Positions 28,860-37,951 of a stretch of 64,000 bases of DNA are shown piece by piece. How positions within the stretch are numbered: the first letter of the stretch is position 1; every line of letters begins with the position of its first letter. The position numbers were made by a program, and so were the translations under genes. Under the pieces are notes generated by a model. That model was not told the DNA's origin, did no database searches, and saw only the letters and a program-made list of their open reading frames with translations. This DNA is from Synechococcus sp. WH 8016. Lineage in GTDB: Bacteria > Cyanobacteriota > Cyanobacteriia > PCC-6307 > Cyanobiaceae. The stretch lies in assembly GCF_000230675.1 (NCBI RefSeq), contig NZ_AGIK01000005.1:1-64000 (forward strand), given 5' to 3'.

Positions 28860-30182
28860 ATGGTCGTAAATTTAGTAACCACGGGCATGAAGGCAGCGGC
28901 TCTTGCGTCTCAAGACATTCTCAAGCCGCACCTCGTGATCGACGGTGGAGAAAAGTTGGGTGGAGAGCTCCGCGTCAGCGGTGCGAAAAATTCAGCTCTC
29001 GTGCTGATGACAGCTTCACTCCTCACCGAAGAGCCCCTCACCCTCCGCAACGTTCCACCGCTCACCGATATCGGCGGGATGACGGACATTCTCTCTTCTT
29101 TGGGCGTGAACGTTCAACGGAGCGGAGAGGTGGTGCATCTTCATGCCAATCAGATAACAGGAGCAGAGCCTCCCTACGAATTGGTGAACGGCCTGCGCGC
29201 CAGCTTTTTTGCGATCGGCCCACTGCTCGCCCGCATGGGAAACGCGCGAGTGCCCTTGCCAGGGGGATGCCGCATTGGTGCTCGTCCGGTTGTGGAGCAC
29301 GTCCGTGGGTTGAAGGCCCTAGGTGCCGTGGTGAACGTGGAGCACGGCATCATTGCCGCCTCGATCCCAGGCGTGGAACAACGCCTCAAAGGGGCTGAGA
29401 TTGTTTTGGATTGCCCCAGCGTGGGCGCAACAGAAACGATTTTGATGGCCGCAGCCTTGGCGAAAGGCACGAGCGTGATTTCCAATGCCGCTCAAGAACC
29501 AGAGGTTCAGGATCTCGCCAACTTGCTGATTGCCATGGGGGCCAAGATCAGCGGAGCCGGCGGACCCACCATCACCGTGGAAGGTGTGGATCAACTCCAC
29601 GGTTGCGAATACACGGTGATTCCCGACCGCATTGAGGCCGGAACCTTCCTGCTCGCTGCTGCCATCACCCGCTCAAAACTGAGAGTGGCTCCTGTCATCC
29701 CCGACCATCTCAGTGCCGTTCTGCAAAAGCTGCGCGACTGCGGCTGCAAACTCGACATCGATGACGAAGGGATCACGATCACACCCGGCGACATCCGGGG
29801 CATCGACATCACCACCCAACCGTTCCCTGGTTTTCCCACCGATCTACAAGCACCGTTCATGGCCTTACTGGCCACAGCACAGGGAACCAGTGTGATTACG
29901 GAGAAGATCTATGAGAACCGTATGCAGCACGTCGCAGAGCTGCAGCGCATGGGTGCCTCCATCAGGGTTCAAAGCAACACTGCCGTGGTGGAAGGGGTCT
30001 CAACTCTCAGCGGCGCTCCAGTGAATGGAACCGATCTCAGAGCTTCAGCCGCCATGGTGTTGGCAGCGCTCGTGGCGAAGGGGACGTCTCAAGTGAGCGG
30101 ACTTGAGCACCTCGACCGTGGGTATGCCGATATCGAAGCCAAGCTGGGCCGGGCTGGAGCCAAATTGACCAGGCGCTCATAG
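28860..30182 (+). CDS. murA: UDP-N-acetylglucosamine 1-carboxyvinyltransferase
   Basis: MurA commits UDP-GlcNAc to peptidoglycan by enolpyruvyl transfer. The product of about 440 residues has the [10 protein letters not shown] motif at the start of the fold and the active-site cysteine in [12 protein letters not shown], the site attacked by fosfomycin. The start is ambiguous: ATG 28848, 28860 and 28887 are all in frame ahead of the conserved ILKPHL. I chose 28860. A tRNA-Leu gene follows on the same strand 80 bp downstream. Confidence 0.94.
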   Translation: MVVNLVTTGMKAAALASQDILKPHLVIDGGEKLGGELRVSGAKNSALVLMTASLLTEEPLTLRNVPPLTDIGGMTDILSSLGVNVQRSGEVVHLHANQITGAEPPYELVNGLRASFFAIGPLLARMGNARVPLPGGCRIGARPVVEHVRGLKALGAVVNVEHGIIAASIPGVEQRLKGAEIVLDCPSVGATETILMAAALAKGTSVISNAAQEPEVQDLANLLIAMGAKISGAGGPTITVEGVDQLHGCEYTVIPDRIEAGTFLLAAAITRSKLRVAPVIPDHLSAVLQKLRDCGCKLDIDDEGITITPGDIRGIDITTQPFPGFPTDLQAPFMALLATAQGTSVITEKIYENRMQHVAELQRMGASIRVQSNTAVVEGVSTLSGAPVNGTDLRASAAMVLAALVAKGTSQVSGLEHLDRGYADIEAKLGRAGAKLTRRS

Positions 30183-30262
30183 GGCCTAGGGGCAAAACGT
30201 GTAGGGTATTAAGGAAGTCCTCAATCCCTTGAAGGACCTTGAGCGTCAGGAGACGCGAACTA

Positions 30263-30343
30263 GCAGGTGTGGCGGAATTGGTAGACGCACCGCACTCAAA
30301 ATGCGGCGGGGCAACCCTTGTCGGTTCAAGTCCGACCACCTGT
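30263..30343 (+). tRNA. tRNA-Leu (anticodon CAA)
   Basis: This 81-nt type II tRNA begins GCAGGTGTGGCGGAATTGG and has an anticodon arm CCGCA-CTCAAAA-TGCGG with CAA at 34-36, a long variable arm and a T-loop GGTTCAAGTCC. The acceptor stem closes with CACCTGT, giving one G-U pair at the end. It lies between murA and argD. Confidence 0.95.
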
Positions 30344-30402
30344 ATGAATGAAGCGGTCAGCTTCAATAGAAGCGCGAAGCCACGGGTCAACCGTCGGGCG
30401 AA

Positions 30403-31644
30403 ATGGTAAGAACTCCCCCCCAAACCACTGGCATCACTGAGCCGCTTCCCACTGCCGTGATGGGGACCTACAACCGCTACCCGCTCACCCTGGTGCGTGG
30501 GAAAGGCTGTTGGGTAAGTGACCACAAAGGCGATCGCTACCTCGATGCCGTCGCTGGAATTGCCACCTGCACCCTCGGCCATAGCAACCGCGCCATGCGC
30601 CGGGCATTGAAGGATCAGCTCAGCCGCCTGCAGCACGTCTCCAATCTCTATCAGATTCCTGAGCAGGAAGAGCTAGCCCGCTGGCTTGTGAACAACAGCT
30701 GCGCCGACAGTGTGTTCTTCTGCAATTCCGGGGCGGAAGCCAATGAAGCCGCCATCAAATTGGCACGCAAACATGGCCATCAACGGCGGGGGATCGAGCG
30801 GCCCGTCATCCTCACGGCGGCAGCAAGCTTCCATGGCCGCACGTTGGCAGCGGTAAGCGCCACTGGACAACCTCGCTACCACGTGGGGTTTGAGCCGATG
30901 GTGGAGGGTTTTGAGACCTTCACCTACAACGACATCCAGAGCTTTGAACAGCTTCTAAACCGCCTGGAGGCCCATGGCCCACGGGTTTGCGCTGTGCTGA
31001 TCGAACCGCTCCAAGGCGAGGGCGGTGTGAATCCTGGCGATCCCGATGTCTTCCGTGCGATTCGTCGCCACTGCGATGAACGCAACATCCTGTTGATCTT
31101 TGACGAAGTTCAAGTGGGAATGGGTCGTAGCGGCCGGCTCTGGGGCTACGAGCAACTGAATGTCCAACCCGATGTGATCACCTTGGCGAAGGGGCTCGGG
31201 GGTGGCCATGCGATCGGGGCCCTGCTGACCAGCCAACACGCCGACCTGTTCGCACCTGGAGATCACGCCAGCACGTTTGGAGGCAACCCCTTTGCTTGTC
31301 GCGCTGGCCTCACCGTCGCCCGCGAATTGGAACGGAGGCAGCTGCTGCGCAACGTGTCAGAACGGGGCGAGCAATTAAGCGCCGGACTCCACCAGCTCAT
31401 TCAACGCTTTCCTCAGCAACTCCAGGACGCCCGAGGGTGGGGCTTGCTGCAGGGTTTGGTCCTTCGAGAAGACTGCGATCTCACTGCTGCTGACGTAGTC
31501 AAAGCAGCGTTAGCTCAAAAACTGTTGCTCGTTCCAGCTGGAGCGAAAGTGGTGCGGATGGTTCCTCCCCTCGTGATCGATCGCCGGGAGGTGAACGCGC
31601 TGCTCTCCCGCCTGGAACGCACGCTGGAACTGTTGAACGCGTGA
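30403..31644 (+). CDS. argD: Acetylornithine aminotransferase
   Basis: ArgD is a PLP-dependent class III aminotransferase of arginine synthesis. The 413-residue product shows FCNSGAEANEAAIKLAR, the FHGRTLAA region, LIFDEVQVGMGRSG and the Schiff-base lysine in TLAKGLGGGHAIGA (near residue 262). The stop overlaps the folC start by 4 bp (30403-31644 with 31641), so the two are translationally coupled. Confidence 0.95.
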   Translation: MVRTPPQTTGITEPLPTAVMGTYNRYPLTLVRGKGCWVSDHKGDRYLDAVAGIATCTLGHSNRAMRRALKDQLSRLQHVSNLYQIPEQEELARWLVNNSCADSVFFCNSGAEANEAAIKLARKHGHQRRGIERPVILTAAASFHGRTLAAVSATGQPRYHVGFEPMVEGFETFTYNDIQSFEQLLNRLEAHGPRVCAVLIEPLQGEGGVNPGDPDVFRAIRRHCDERNILLIFDEVQVGMGRSGRLWGYEQLNVQPDVITLAKGLGGGHAIGALLTSQHADLFAPGDHASTFGGNPFACRAGLTVARELERRQLLRNVSERGEQLSAGLHQLIQRFPQQLQDARGWGLLQGLVLREDCDLTAADVVKAALAQKLLLVPAGAKVVRMVPPLVIDRREVNALLSRLERTLELLNA

Positions 31645-32906
31645 CCCGCTCCAAGGCTGATCTCAAAGCTGATCCCAACACTGATCCCATCGATGAGTTA
31701 GCGGACCTGATCTCCCCCTTTGAGCAGCGGGGCATGGATCTATCCCTTGAGCGAATGCAGAGGGCAGTTGCTGATCTAGCCACCCCCTGCGCTGATGTTC
31801 CCGCCGTTCAGGTGGTGGGCACCAATGGCAAAGGCTCAATCGCCTGCATGATTCACAGCGGCCTAACAGCAGCAGGTCTGAACTCTGGCCTCACCACCTC
31901 TCCCCATCTGATCAGTTGGTGTGAACGGATTTGCATCAACAAGCAGCCGATTGAACTCCCCCAACTGCGCCAACGTTTAAAACAACTCCAAGCGTTGGCG
32001 CGGCAGCACAACCTGACCCCGTTCGAGCAGCTGATCACTGCGGCCTTGGTCCACTTTGAAGCCAACGCCCTCGATTGGCTCGTCCTGGAAGCAGGTCTTG
32101 GAGGGCGGCTGGATGCCACAACGGCCCATCCCAATCGACCTCTGATCGCCATTGGCTCGATCGGCATGGATCACTGCGAGCATCTCGGACACTCCTTAAC
32201 GGCAATCAGCAGCGAAAAAGCAGCGGTGATCGGTCCTGGGGCCCACGTGGTCAGTGCCCCTCAACACGAGGCGGTCGCCCAGGTCTTGGAGGCACGCAGC
32301 CAAGAGATGGGCGCAACCCTGGAGTGGGTGGAGCCCCTCTCCGAGGAGTGGGAACTGGGGCTGGCTGGACACCTGCAACGGCGAAACGGAGCCGTGGCCC
32401 GCGCAGCGCTGCGACGCATGAATGTGCTTGGCAGCTCAATTTCAGAGGAGCAGATCCGGCGGGGGCTGGCCCAAGCCCGTTGGCCTGGTCGGCTTCAAAC
32501 GCTGCAGTGGAAGCACCACTCCGTGCGTGTGGATGGGGCCCACAACCCCGATGCCGCTCAGCAGCTCGCGCTCGAGCGCGGTGGCTGGAGCCCGCCAGGG
32601 CAGCAGATCTGGATTCTTGGCATTCAACGCCACAAGCAAGCTCCAGAGATGCTCAACCTGTTGTTGGAACCAGACGATGAAGCCTGGATCGTGCCGGTGC
32701 CAGGGCATGTGAGCTGGACAACCGACACATTGAGCGAGATCTGCCCAAGGCATGCGCAGCAACTAAGGAGCGCCTCAAGCGTGGAGGACGTGCTCATCAG
32801 CCTGTCGAAGAAGACTGCAGACAGGCCGATGCCAACGCCTGTGATTGCAGGCTCCTTGTATTTGATTGGCGCGTTGTTGGCGGAAGGGGTGCTGAAAGAG
32901 CCCTAG
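31641..32906 (+). CDS. folC: Folylpolyglutamate/dihydrofolate synthase
   Basis: A Mur-ligase-family ATP-dependent enzyme that adds glutamate to (dihydro)folate. The 421-residue product has the P-loop VVGTNGKGSIA, the SIGMDHCEHLGHS metal/substrate loop with SSEKAAVI, and VDGAHNPDAA in the C-terminal domain. It has a 4-bp overlap with argD, the usual coupling of neighbouring genes rather than a pathway link. Confidence 0.93.
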   Translation: MTRSKADLKADPNTDPIDELADLISPFEQRGMDLSLERMQRAVADLATPCADVPAVQVVGTNGKGSIACMIHSGLTAAGLNSGLTTSPHLISWCERICINKQPIELPQLRQRLKQLQALARQHNLTPFEQLITAALVHFEANALDWLVLEAGLGGRLDATTAHPNRPLIAIGSIGMDHCEHLGHSLTAISSEKAAVIGPGAHVVSAPQHEAVAQVLEARSQEMGATLEWVEPLSEEWELGLAGHLQRRNGAVARAALRRMNVLGSSISEEQIRRGLAQARWPGRLQTLQWKHHSVRVDGAHNPDAAQQLALERGGWSPPGQQIWILGIQRHKQAPEMLNLLLEPDDEAWIVPVPGHVSWTTDTLSEICPRHAQQLRSASSVEDVLISLSKKTADRPMPTPVIAGSLYLIGALLAEGVLKEP

Positions 32907-32974
32907 AGGTTCAGGGCTCGCTTCAGAACGAACGGAGGAACGGCAGAGTGAGGTCAGCTTTCGATGCACCCGTC

Positions 32975-33508
32975 ATGCGCCACCAGATTCTGGGCTCCCT
33001 CTTCGCGCTTGCTCTCCTGGCGCTCATGACAGCTCTGCCTTTCCCTGTGATCGCTCTCGACACCTCCACCGGTGTGGGGCTTCAGGATCGAGCGCTCTTT
33101 CAAGAGAGGGTGGATTACACCCTGACCAACCAGAGCGGCGGTGACTTCCACGGGCAGAACCTCGTCAACACATCCTTCGCCGGTGCGACGGGCAGGGGGG
33201 CTGATTTCAGCGACGCCAATCTCCAGGGAACGATCTTTACGCAAGCGGAATTCCCAGAAGCCAATTTCCATGGCGCCAATCTCAGCGATGCACTGATGGA
33301 TCGTGCCGATTTCTCCAAAACGGATCTTCGCGATGCCTTGCTCCAGGGCGTGATTGCTGCCGGGAGCAGCTTTGCCGGCGCAGACATCGAAGGGGCTGAT
33401 TTCACCGATGCCTTGTTGGATCGGGAAGATCAGCGCCGCCTCTGTCAGGACGCTGATGGCGTCAATCCCAGCAGCGGTGTCGCCACCCGCGACAGCCTGG
33501 ACTGCTGA
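32975..33508 (+). CDS. Exported pentapeptide-repeat protein
   Basis: From ATG 32975 (MRHQILGSL) there is a signal peptide ending near VIA-LD. The mature chain has about 15 pentapeptide repeats of the A(D/N)LxX type (GADFSDANLQGT, EANFHGANLSDA, RADFSKTDLRDA), which form a right-handed quadrilateral helix, and a Cys pair near the C terminus (RRLCQD, DSLDC). Such proteins in cyanobacteria often reside in the thylakoid lumen; the function is unknown. The stop abuts the convergent oxidase gene at 33509. Confidence 0.85.
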   Translation: MRHQILGSLFALALLALMTALPFPVIALDTSTGVGLQDRALFQERVDYTLTNQSGGDFHGQNLVNTSFAGATGRGADFSDANLQGTIFTQAEFPEANFHGANLSDALMDRADFSKTDLRDALLQGVIAAGSSFAGADIEGADFTDALLDREDQRRLCQDADGVNPSSGVATRDSLDC

Positions 33509-34840
33509 TCATGCGGGAAAACCACCAAGCTTTCCCGGGTTGAGCAAGCCATCAGGATCGTGACGGTGCTTCGCTGCGACCTGATCGCCATCAATCACAC
33601 CCAGGCCGCCTCCCTCCACGGTGATCACATGGGGGTTGAACACAAACGCCCCCTGGGCCAGACAGTGATCGATTAAATCCTGAAGAGCCTGCGCTCCTCT
33701 CCAATAGACCAACGGCAAAGCCGCCAATCGAAAGGCCCCCTGCTGACGCACGGCCTCGAGATGCCACACGAGATCATCTCCCCAGCGCTTCTGGAGCGCC
33801 TCCATACAGCCCAGTTCAGGCTGGGGCAAAAGCATCTGCAGATAGGTCCAATTCGGATCGTGATTGCGCAGATGCAGGGTTGTGTGATTCCAGCTCAACT
33901 CCCGCAGACCATTGCCCTGATGGTCGTCCTCTTGGCCAAGCACGTGCATCTCCGCCTGAACAGAGCGCGCCAGGCGTTCAATCGTGCTCACCCCATCGGG
34001 GGCGACTAACAACAGCAGCCGGTGCTGTCCCCGCGGGGAACCACTCCACGAGGGCAGATGCTCGACGATGGACGACTGCAACACAGTGCAGAGGTTCAAC
34101 TCAACGGCCGCTCGACCGCAACGCTGGGCCAGCTCCACCGCCGTCGTCCAGTCGGCACAATCCACCACAACTTCCTGCCACGCCACCCGCGCCGCCGAGG
34201 AGAGGGTGAGCGCCGTGATGATGCCATTGGTGCCGTAGGCGTGATTCAAGGCTTCCGCCTCCGCGGCTTCCAGTTGCAACAGCCGTGGCGAGGCCTCCAT
34301 CGTCACCACCTCCAGGCCGAGGAGGTGGCCAGGATCGCGCAAAAATCCCCAGCGCACCGAACCGATCCCCCCGGATCCGCCGCCGATAAAGCCACCGATC
34401 GTGGCACTGCGCCAGGTGCTTGGAAACAGCCTTAATTGCCGGCCATGAACGGCCAAGGCGCGGTCGAGGTCACGCATCAAACAACCGCATTCCACCGTCA
34501 CCACACCCGAAACCGGATCGATGGAACGCACCTCGCGCAAGGAATCCATCAAGAGCACCACGCCCCCTTTCAGGGGCACGCTTTGGCCGTAATTCCCCGT
34601 GCCCGCTCCACGCAAGGTCAACGGCACGCCATGGCGATGGCACGCCGCGGCCACCGCTTGCACCGCCTGCACGGAAGCCGCACTGGCAACGAGATCGGCG
34701 CGGCATTGGCTGAGCTGTTCCCGCAGCACCGGTGAGTAGTCGTAGGCGTCACGGGAATAGCGATCTAAATCCGCTGGGCTGATCAGCAAGCTGAGATCGG
34801 CAATGGCTGCCAGCTCGTGGTGCAAAGCATCGAAACCCAT
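33509..34840 (-). CDS. FAD-linked oxidase of the GlcD/D-lactate dehydrogenase type
   Basis: The 443-residue flavoprotein has the FAD-binding PP-loop (GVPLTLRGAGTGNYGQSVP), ECGCLMRDLDRAL, a GGFIGGGSGGIGSVRWG segment and the terminal GLLNPGKLGGF typical of VAO-family 2-hydroxyacid oxidases. Substrate is unknown; glycolate and D-lactate are the usual ones. It begins a minus-strand stretch of catabolic-looking genes (amidohydrolase, DUF1611 protein, epimerase), although gaps and a plus-strand tRNA-His interrupt that run. Confidence 0.85.
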   Translation of the reverse strand: MGFDALHHELAAIADLSLLISPADLDRYSRDAYDYSPVLREQLSQCRADLVASAASVQAVQAVAAACHRHGVPLTLRGAGTGNYGQSVPLKGGVVLLMDSLREVRSIDPVSGVVTVECGCLMRDLDRALAVHGRQLRLFPSTWRSATIGGFIGGGSGGIGSVRWGFLRDPGHLLGLEVVTMEASPRLLQLEAAEAEALNHAYGTNGIITALTLSSAARVAWQEVVVDCADWTTAVELAQRCGRAAVELNLCTVLQSSIVEHLPSWSGSPRGQHRLLLLVAPDGVSTIERLARSVQAEMHVLGQEDDHQGNGLRELSWNHTTLHLRNHDPNWTYLQMLLPQPELGCMEALQKRWGDDLVWHLEAVRQQGAFRLAALPLVYWRGAQALQDLIDHCLAQGAFVFNPHVITVEGGGLGVIDGDQVAAKHRHDPDGLLNPGKLGGFPA

Positions 34841-34925
34841 GGCGATTCAGAACTGGCTTGGAATGAGAGAGGGGCTGTTGCTCAAGAAAACTGCTGTGCT
34901 GGAGGGTAGTGAATTGTCCTTAGCT

Positions 34926-36182
34926 TCAATCCTGCACCCACACCCCACGCACCAACAGCCGGCGCTGCGGAGGTGCCGCCAAGGCTTCGGCCCAGCTTTG
35001 AACGGGGAGCTGCATCGCATCAGCAGGGGCACCCGCCCGGATCACCCCATCCCACTCCATCTGCATCAATCGGGCTGCCGCCGTTGTGAAGGGCGAAAGC
35101 CCCAAGCGCTCCCAAGGCGCCAGCTGGGCCTGGGCCAAGCTCGCTGAGATCAACGCCAAGGGGTCGAAGTTGCCAGCCGGGAACCATGGATCCTGCACGT
35201 TGTCACCGCCGACAGCCACACACACACCCGCCCGCTGCAACTGACGAATTGGAGCCAATGGTCGCCGCAGAGGCGTCGCGAAATCCTGCCGACCCAATAA
35301 CCAGCCATTGGTCAAGGGGAGAGCCACCACTTGAACGTTGTGATGCGCCATCCGTTCAGCAAGCCGCTGCAAGACAGGGGCTCTTAGGAGCGACAGGCTG
35401 CTGGCATGGCTACAGGTGATCGGCACGGAAACGGTCATCCGCTTGAGCACGCGCATCAGCTGAAACAAGCCGGCAGCCGGCTCAGAACTGGCTTCGTCGA
35501 TATGCAAATCCACCCCACATCCATGCCGATCAGCAAGCGCCAAGAGGTTGCGGAGCTCCTGGCGAGGCGCACGCCCCGAGCAGGGGGGGCTGATCACACC
35601 ACCCAGCAAGCCACCGGCCGCAGCCACCCGAGCCGCCAACTGTTTCCCTTCTGTGCTGCCCCAATGCTCCACCGGAACCAGCGCCACCGGCTGAACCGTG
35701 ACCCGATCTTGCCAACGTGACGCTCCTTCAAGAATGGCGTCCCAGCTGCACTCAGCTCCAGGCCCAAGGCTGTCGATGTGGGTTCGCACAGCGCGCAGAC
35801 CATGGCGCCAAACCAGTGACATGGCGCGCTCAAAGCGCTCTTGAACCACCTCCAGGGTGCGGCTCTGATGTTCCCTGAGATTGGCCGCCATCGCTCCGGC
35901 GTAGGTGCCACTGAGGTTGGGGTAGCCGCTCCAGCTAAAGGCTTTATCAAGGTGTGCATGTGGTTCCAGCAGACGGGGAAGCAACATCCCCTCCGGTTCC
36001 GCTGACCCGTCAACAAGCGGCTGCACTTGCACAATCCGCCCTTCACGCCAGGACACCTGCAAGGCACACAGGCCATCGGCGCGCGTAATCGGTGCTGGCG
36101 TCCCAACGCCCTCATGATCCAGTTCGACCAGTCCCCTTGGAATCCAGGCACGGAGCGTGCCATCTCCAAAACGAGGAATCAT
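34926..36182 (-). CDS. Amidohydrolase-superfamily protein, cytosine-deaminase-like
   Basis: The 418-residue product has the metal motif EPHAHLDK, the second-strand HIDE (DLHIDEASSE), CSHASSL and the terminal Asp in GGDNVQDPW. These match the cytosine deaminase/NtcDA branch of metal-dependent hydrolases. Substrate unknown. Its start overlaps the stop of the upstream DUF4359-like gene by 4 bp (36179-36182), so the two are coupled. Confidence 0.85.
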   Translation of the reverse strand: MIPRFGDGTLRAWIPRGLVELDHEGVGTPAPITRADGLCALQVSWREGRIVQVQPLVDGSAEPEGMLLPRLLEPHAHLDKAFSWSGYPNLSGTYAGAMAANLREHQSRTLEVVQERFERAMSLVWRHGLRAVRTHIDSLGPGAECSWDAILEGASRWQDRVTVQPVALVPVEHWGSTEGKQLAARVAAAGGLLGGVISPPCSGRAPRQELRNLLALADRHGCGVDLHIDEASSEPAAGLFQLMRVLKRMTVSVPITCSHASSLSLLRAPVLQRLAERMAHHNVQVVALPLTNGWLLGRQDFATPLRRPLAPIRQLQRAGVCVAVGGDNVQDPWFPAGNFDPLALISASLAQAQLAPWERLGLSPFTTAAARLMQMEWDGVIRAGAPADAMQLPVQSWAEALAAPPQRRLLVRGVWVQD

Positions 36183-36565
36183 TCGATCTTGCCATCGTCA
36201 CTGCTGGAGTGAAGGATGACAAATTGCCCGGCGATTCCGAGGGTCGTGACCGAATACTCAGGAAGTCGCAAGGTGGGGAGCAAGTCCTGTCCACCAAGCT
36301 CGGTGGTGTAGACGCTGGCCAGGCCAAGGTTGAGACGACGGCTGAATTGACCCGCAAGCTCCGCCAACGCCGGCTCCTGATCACGAATCAAGCGGGGGCA
36401 ATCTTTCACCCAAAGCTGCAGCACCATCGGCAGTGCACCACCACATAACTCGTCGCTGATCACGGAGACGAGTTGAGCTCCTGCATAGCTCTTGAACTCT
36501 TCTGAAGAGGGGTTGGATAGGGCGAGTGCCACGCCAGAGGCGGCGAATGCGAGAACGGCTGCCAC
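36179..36565 (-). CDS. DUF4359-like small exported or anchored protein
   Basis: The frame carries a hydrophobic N-terminal segment (VAAVLAFAASGVALALSNPS) followed by a SEEFKSYAGAQL motif that resembles the cyanobacterial DUF4359 family. The open frame reaches 36694, but bases 36648-36720 are tRNA-His on the plus strand, so translation must begin further in. The GTG at 36565 is the last plausible start; others such as CTG near 36605 cannot be excluded. The gene is coupled to the amidohydrolase by a 4-bp overlap. Confidence 0.55.
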   Translation of the reverse strand: MAAVLAFAASGVALALSNPSSEEFKSYAGAQLVSVISDELCGGALPMVLQLWVKDCPRLIRDQEPALAELAGQFSRRLNLGLASVYTTELGGQDLLPTLRLPEYSVTTLGIAGQFVILHSSSDDGKIE

Positions 36566-36647
36566 TGCATTGGCCGATGGCTTGCGGAAAGGGCCGATGA
36601 GCGTCTCCAGAACGGTTTGGGTGAATTGGTAGATTCTTACCCGACAC

Positions 36648-36720
36648 GGCGGGTGTCGCCAAGTGGTTAAGGCAGCGGCTTGTGGTGCCGCCATCCGGGG
36701 GTTCGAATCCCCTCATCCGC
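36648..36720 (+). tRNA. tRNA-His (anticodon GTG)
   Basis: The 73-nt gene begins with the extra G(-1) before GCGGGTG and ends in C73. The D-arm is GCCAAGTGGTTAAGGC, the anticodon arm is GCGGC-TTGTGGT-GCCGC with GTG at 34-36, and the T-arm is GGGGGTTCGAATCCCCT. G(-1) paired with C73 is the tRNA-His identity element. It lies between the DUF1611 and DUF4359-like genes on the opposite strand. Confidence 0.95.
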
Positions 36721-36722
36721 CC

Positions 36723-37802
36723 TCAACGCTTCAAAAACACCTTGAGCAGACCATCTGCCTGATGGCGAATGGGATCGTCGCAGGGAAGGCCTAGGGCCTG
36801 TTCACAAGCCTGGATCGATCGCTGCGCCTCCTCTGGCGATAACTCAGCTGTATTAAGAGCAACGGCTTGGACTTTCGGTGGGGGGCCTGAGCCTCGCGGG
36901 CGGGCGACCGCCGCCAACGACTCACAAAGGCTGATGCACTCCTTCAACGGGGGCAGGAGCACTTCAGGCAAACGCCCGATCGTGGACTGACCCGCCCGAT
37001 GCACCATCAGCAACGCCGTTGGCTGACTGCCGCGCATCAAAGGAAGCGTGGCACTCGAGCCTGGGTGACAGAGGGAACCTTGCCCTTCCACCACCAACAA
37101 ATCCTGCGCTGACAAACCCGACCCGGCTTCAAGAACAGCCGCTTCCACCGCACCGGCCGCATAGTCGACCCGCACCGCATCCAAAGGCACACCGCGACCG
37201 CTGATCAAAATTCCAGCCTGACCGGTTCCCACAAAACGGCACTCCAGCGTCTGGCGTTCTGCCGCCGCTTGAAGGGCCAAACAGGCACTCATCTTTCCCA
37301 CCGCCATATCGGTTCCCACGGCTAAAACGCGCTGGCAGGAAAGCGCGGCAGCGCGTGCCTGCCCCACCTGCAGGCTGGGGGGCTCCTGGCGTAAATCCCA
37401 GATCCATTGGCCGGCATGACAGGCCGCCTTGAAGTCCGGATCCTCTGCCAACTGCGTGTGCAAACCACTGGCCAGGCTTAACCCGGCCTGCAGCGCGGCC
37501 AAGGCATCCCGTCGCACCGGGTCGGGCAACACTCCACCGGAGGGAGCCAAGCCCACCACGGCAACCGCGGGACGATAAGGCAAGGCCGCAGCCAGGTCGC
37601 GCACAATCGGTACCTTGCGCGCAATCCCTGTGATCTCTTCAAGGGAGCCGTTGGCATGGTCAGCATCAATGACCGCTGCGATCGGCCCCCGTCGATGTCG
37701 CAACATGGCAAGGCCTGTCTTGCCGGTGAGGGACGACAGACCACCGTGCTGAAGAAGCAGCACAGGCAACTGTTCAAACCCCTCAGGACAGTGCTGATTC
37801 AC
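36723..37802 (-). CDS. DUF1611 family protein (DgcN-like)
   Basis: The 359-residue protein has the DUF1611 layout: an N-terminal Rossmann-like part (AAVIDADHANGS) and a P-loop-like second part (VGTDMAVGKMSACLALQ, VVEGQGSLCHPGSSATLPLMRG). In marine bacteria the related DgcN acetylates D-glutamate and is encoded beside DgcA, an enolase-superfamily racemase. Here the next gene upstream is exactly such an enolase-superfamily protein, so the DgcN/DgcA pair is a reasonable hypothesis; a role in D-amino-acid salvage is inference. Confidence 0.8.
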   Translation of the reverse strand: MNQHCPEGFEQLPVLLLQHGGLSSLTGKTGLAMLRHRRGPIAAVIDADHANGSLEEITGIARKVPIVRDLAAALPYRPAVAVVGLAPSGGVLPDPVRRDALAALQAGLSLASGLHTQLAEDPDFKAACHAGQWIWDLRQEPPSLQVGQARAAALSCQRVLAVGTDMAVGKMSACLALQAAAERQTLECRFVGTGQAGILISGRGVPLDAVRVDYAAGAVEAAVLEAGSGLSAQDLLVVEGQGSLCHPGSSATLPLMRGSQPTALLMVHRAGQSTIGRLPEVLLPPLKECISLCESLAAVARPRGSGPPPKVQAVALNTAELSPEEAQRSIQACEQALGLPCDDPIRHQADGLLKVFLKR

Positions 37803-37951
37803 GCCAATTCCGTTGCCATGACGACCAGAGTTGAGCAGAACAAAGCTGCCAACTCTTGCTTACGCCTTTAGCAAGACTTTGCAGCAACAACGCACAACTG
37901 AGGGGTTTAAAACGCGGCTTTAAGAGCAGGTTTAAGAAGACGTGCTTGTTG

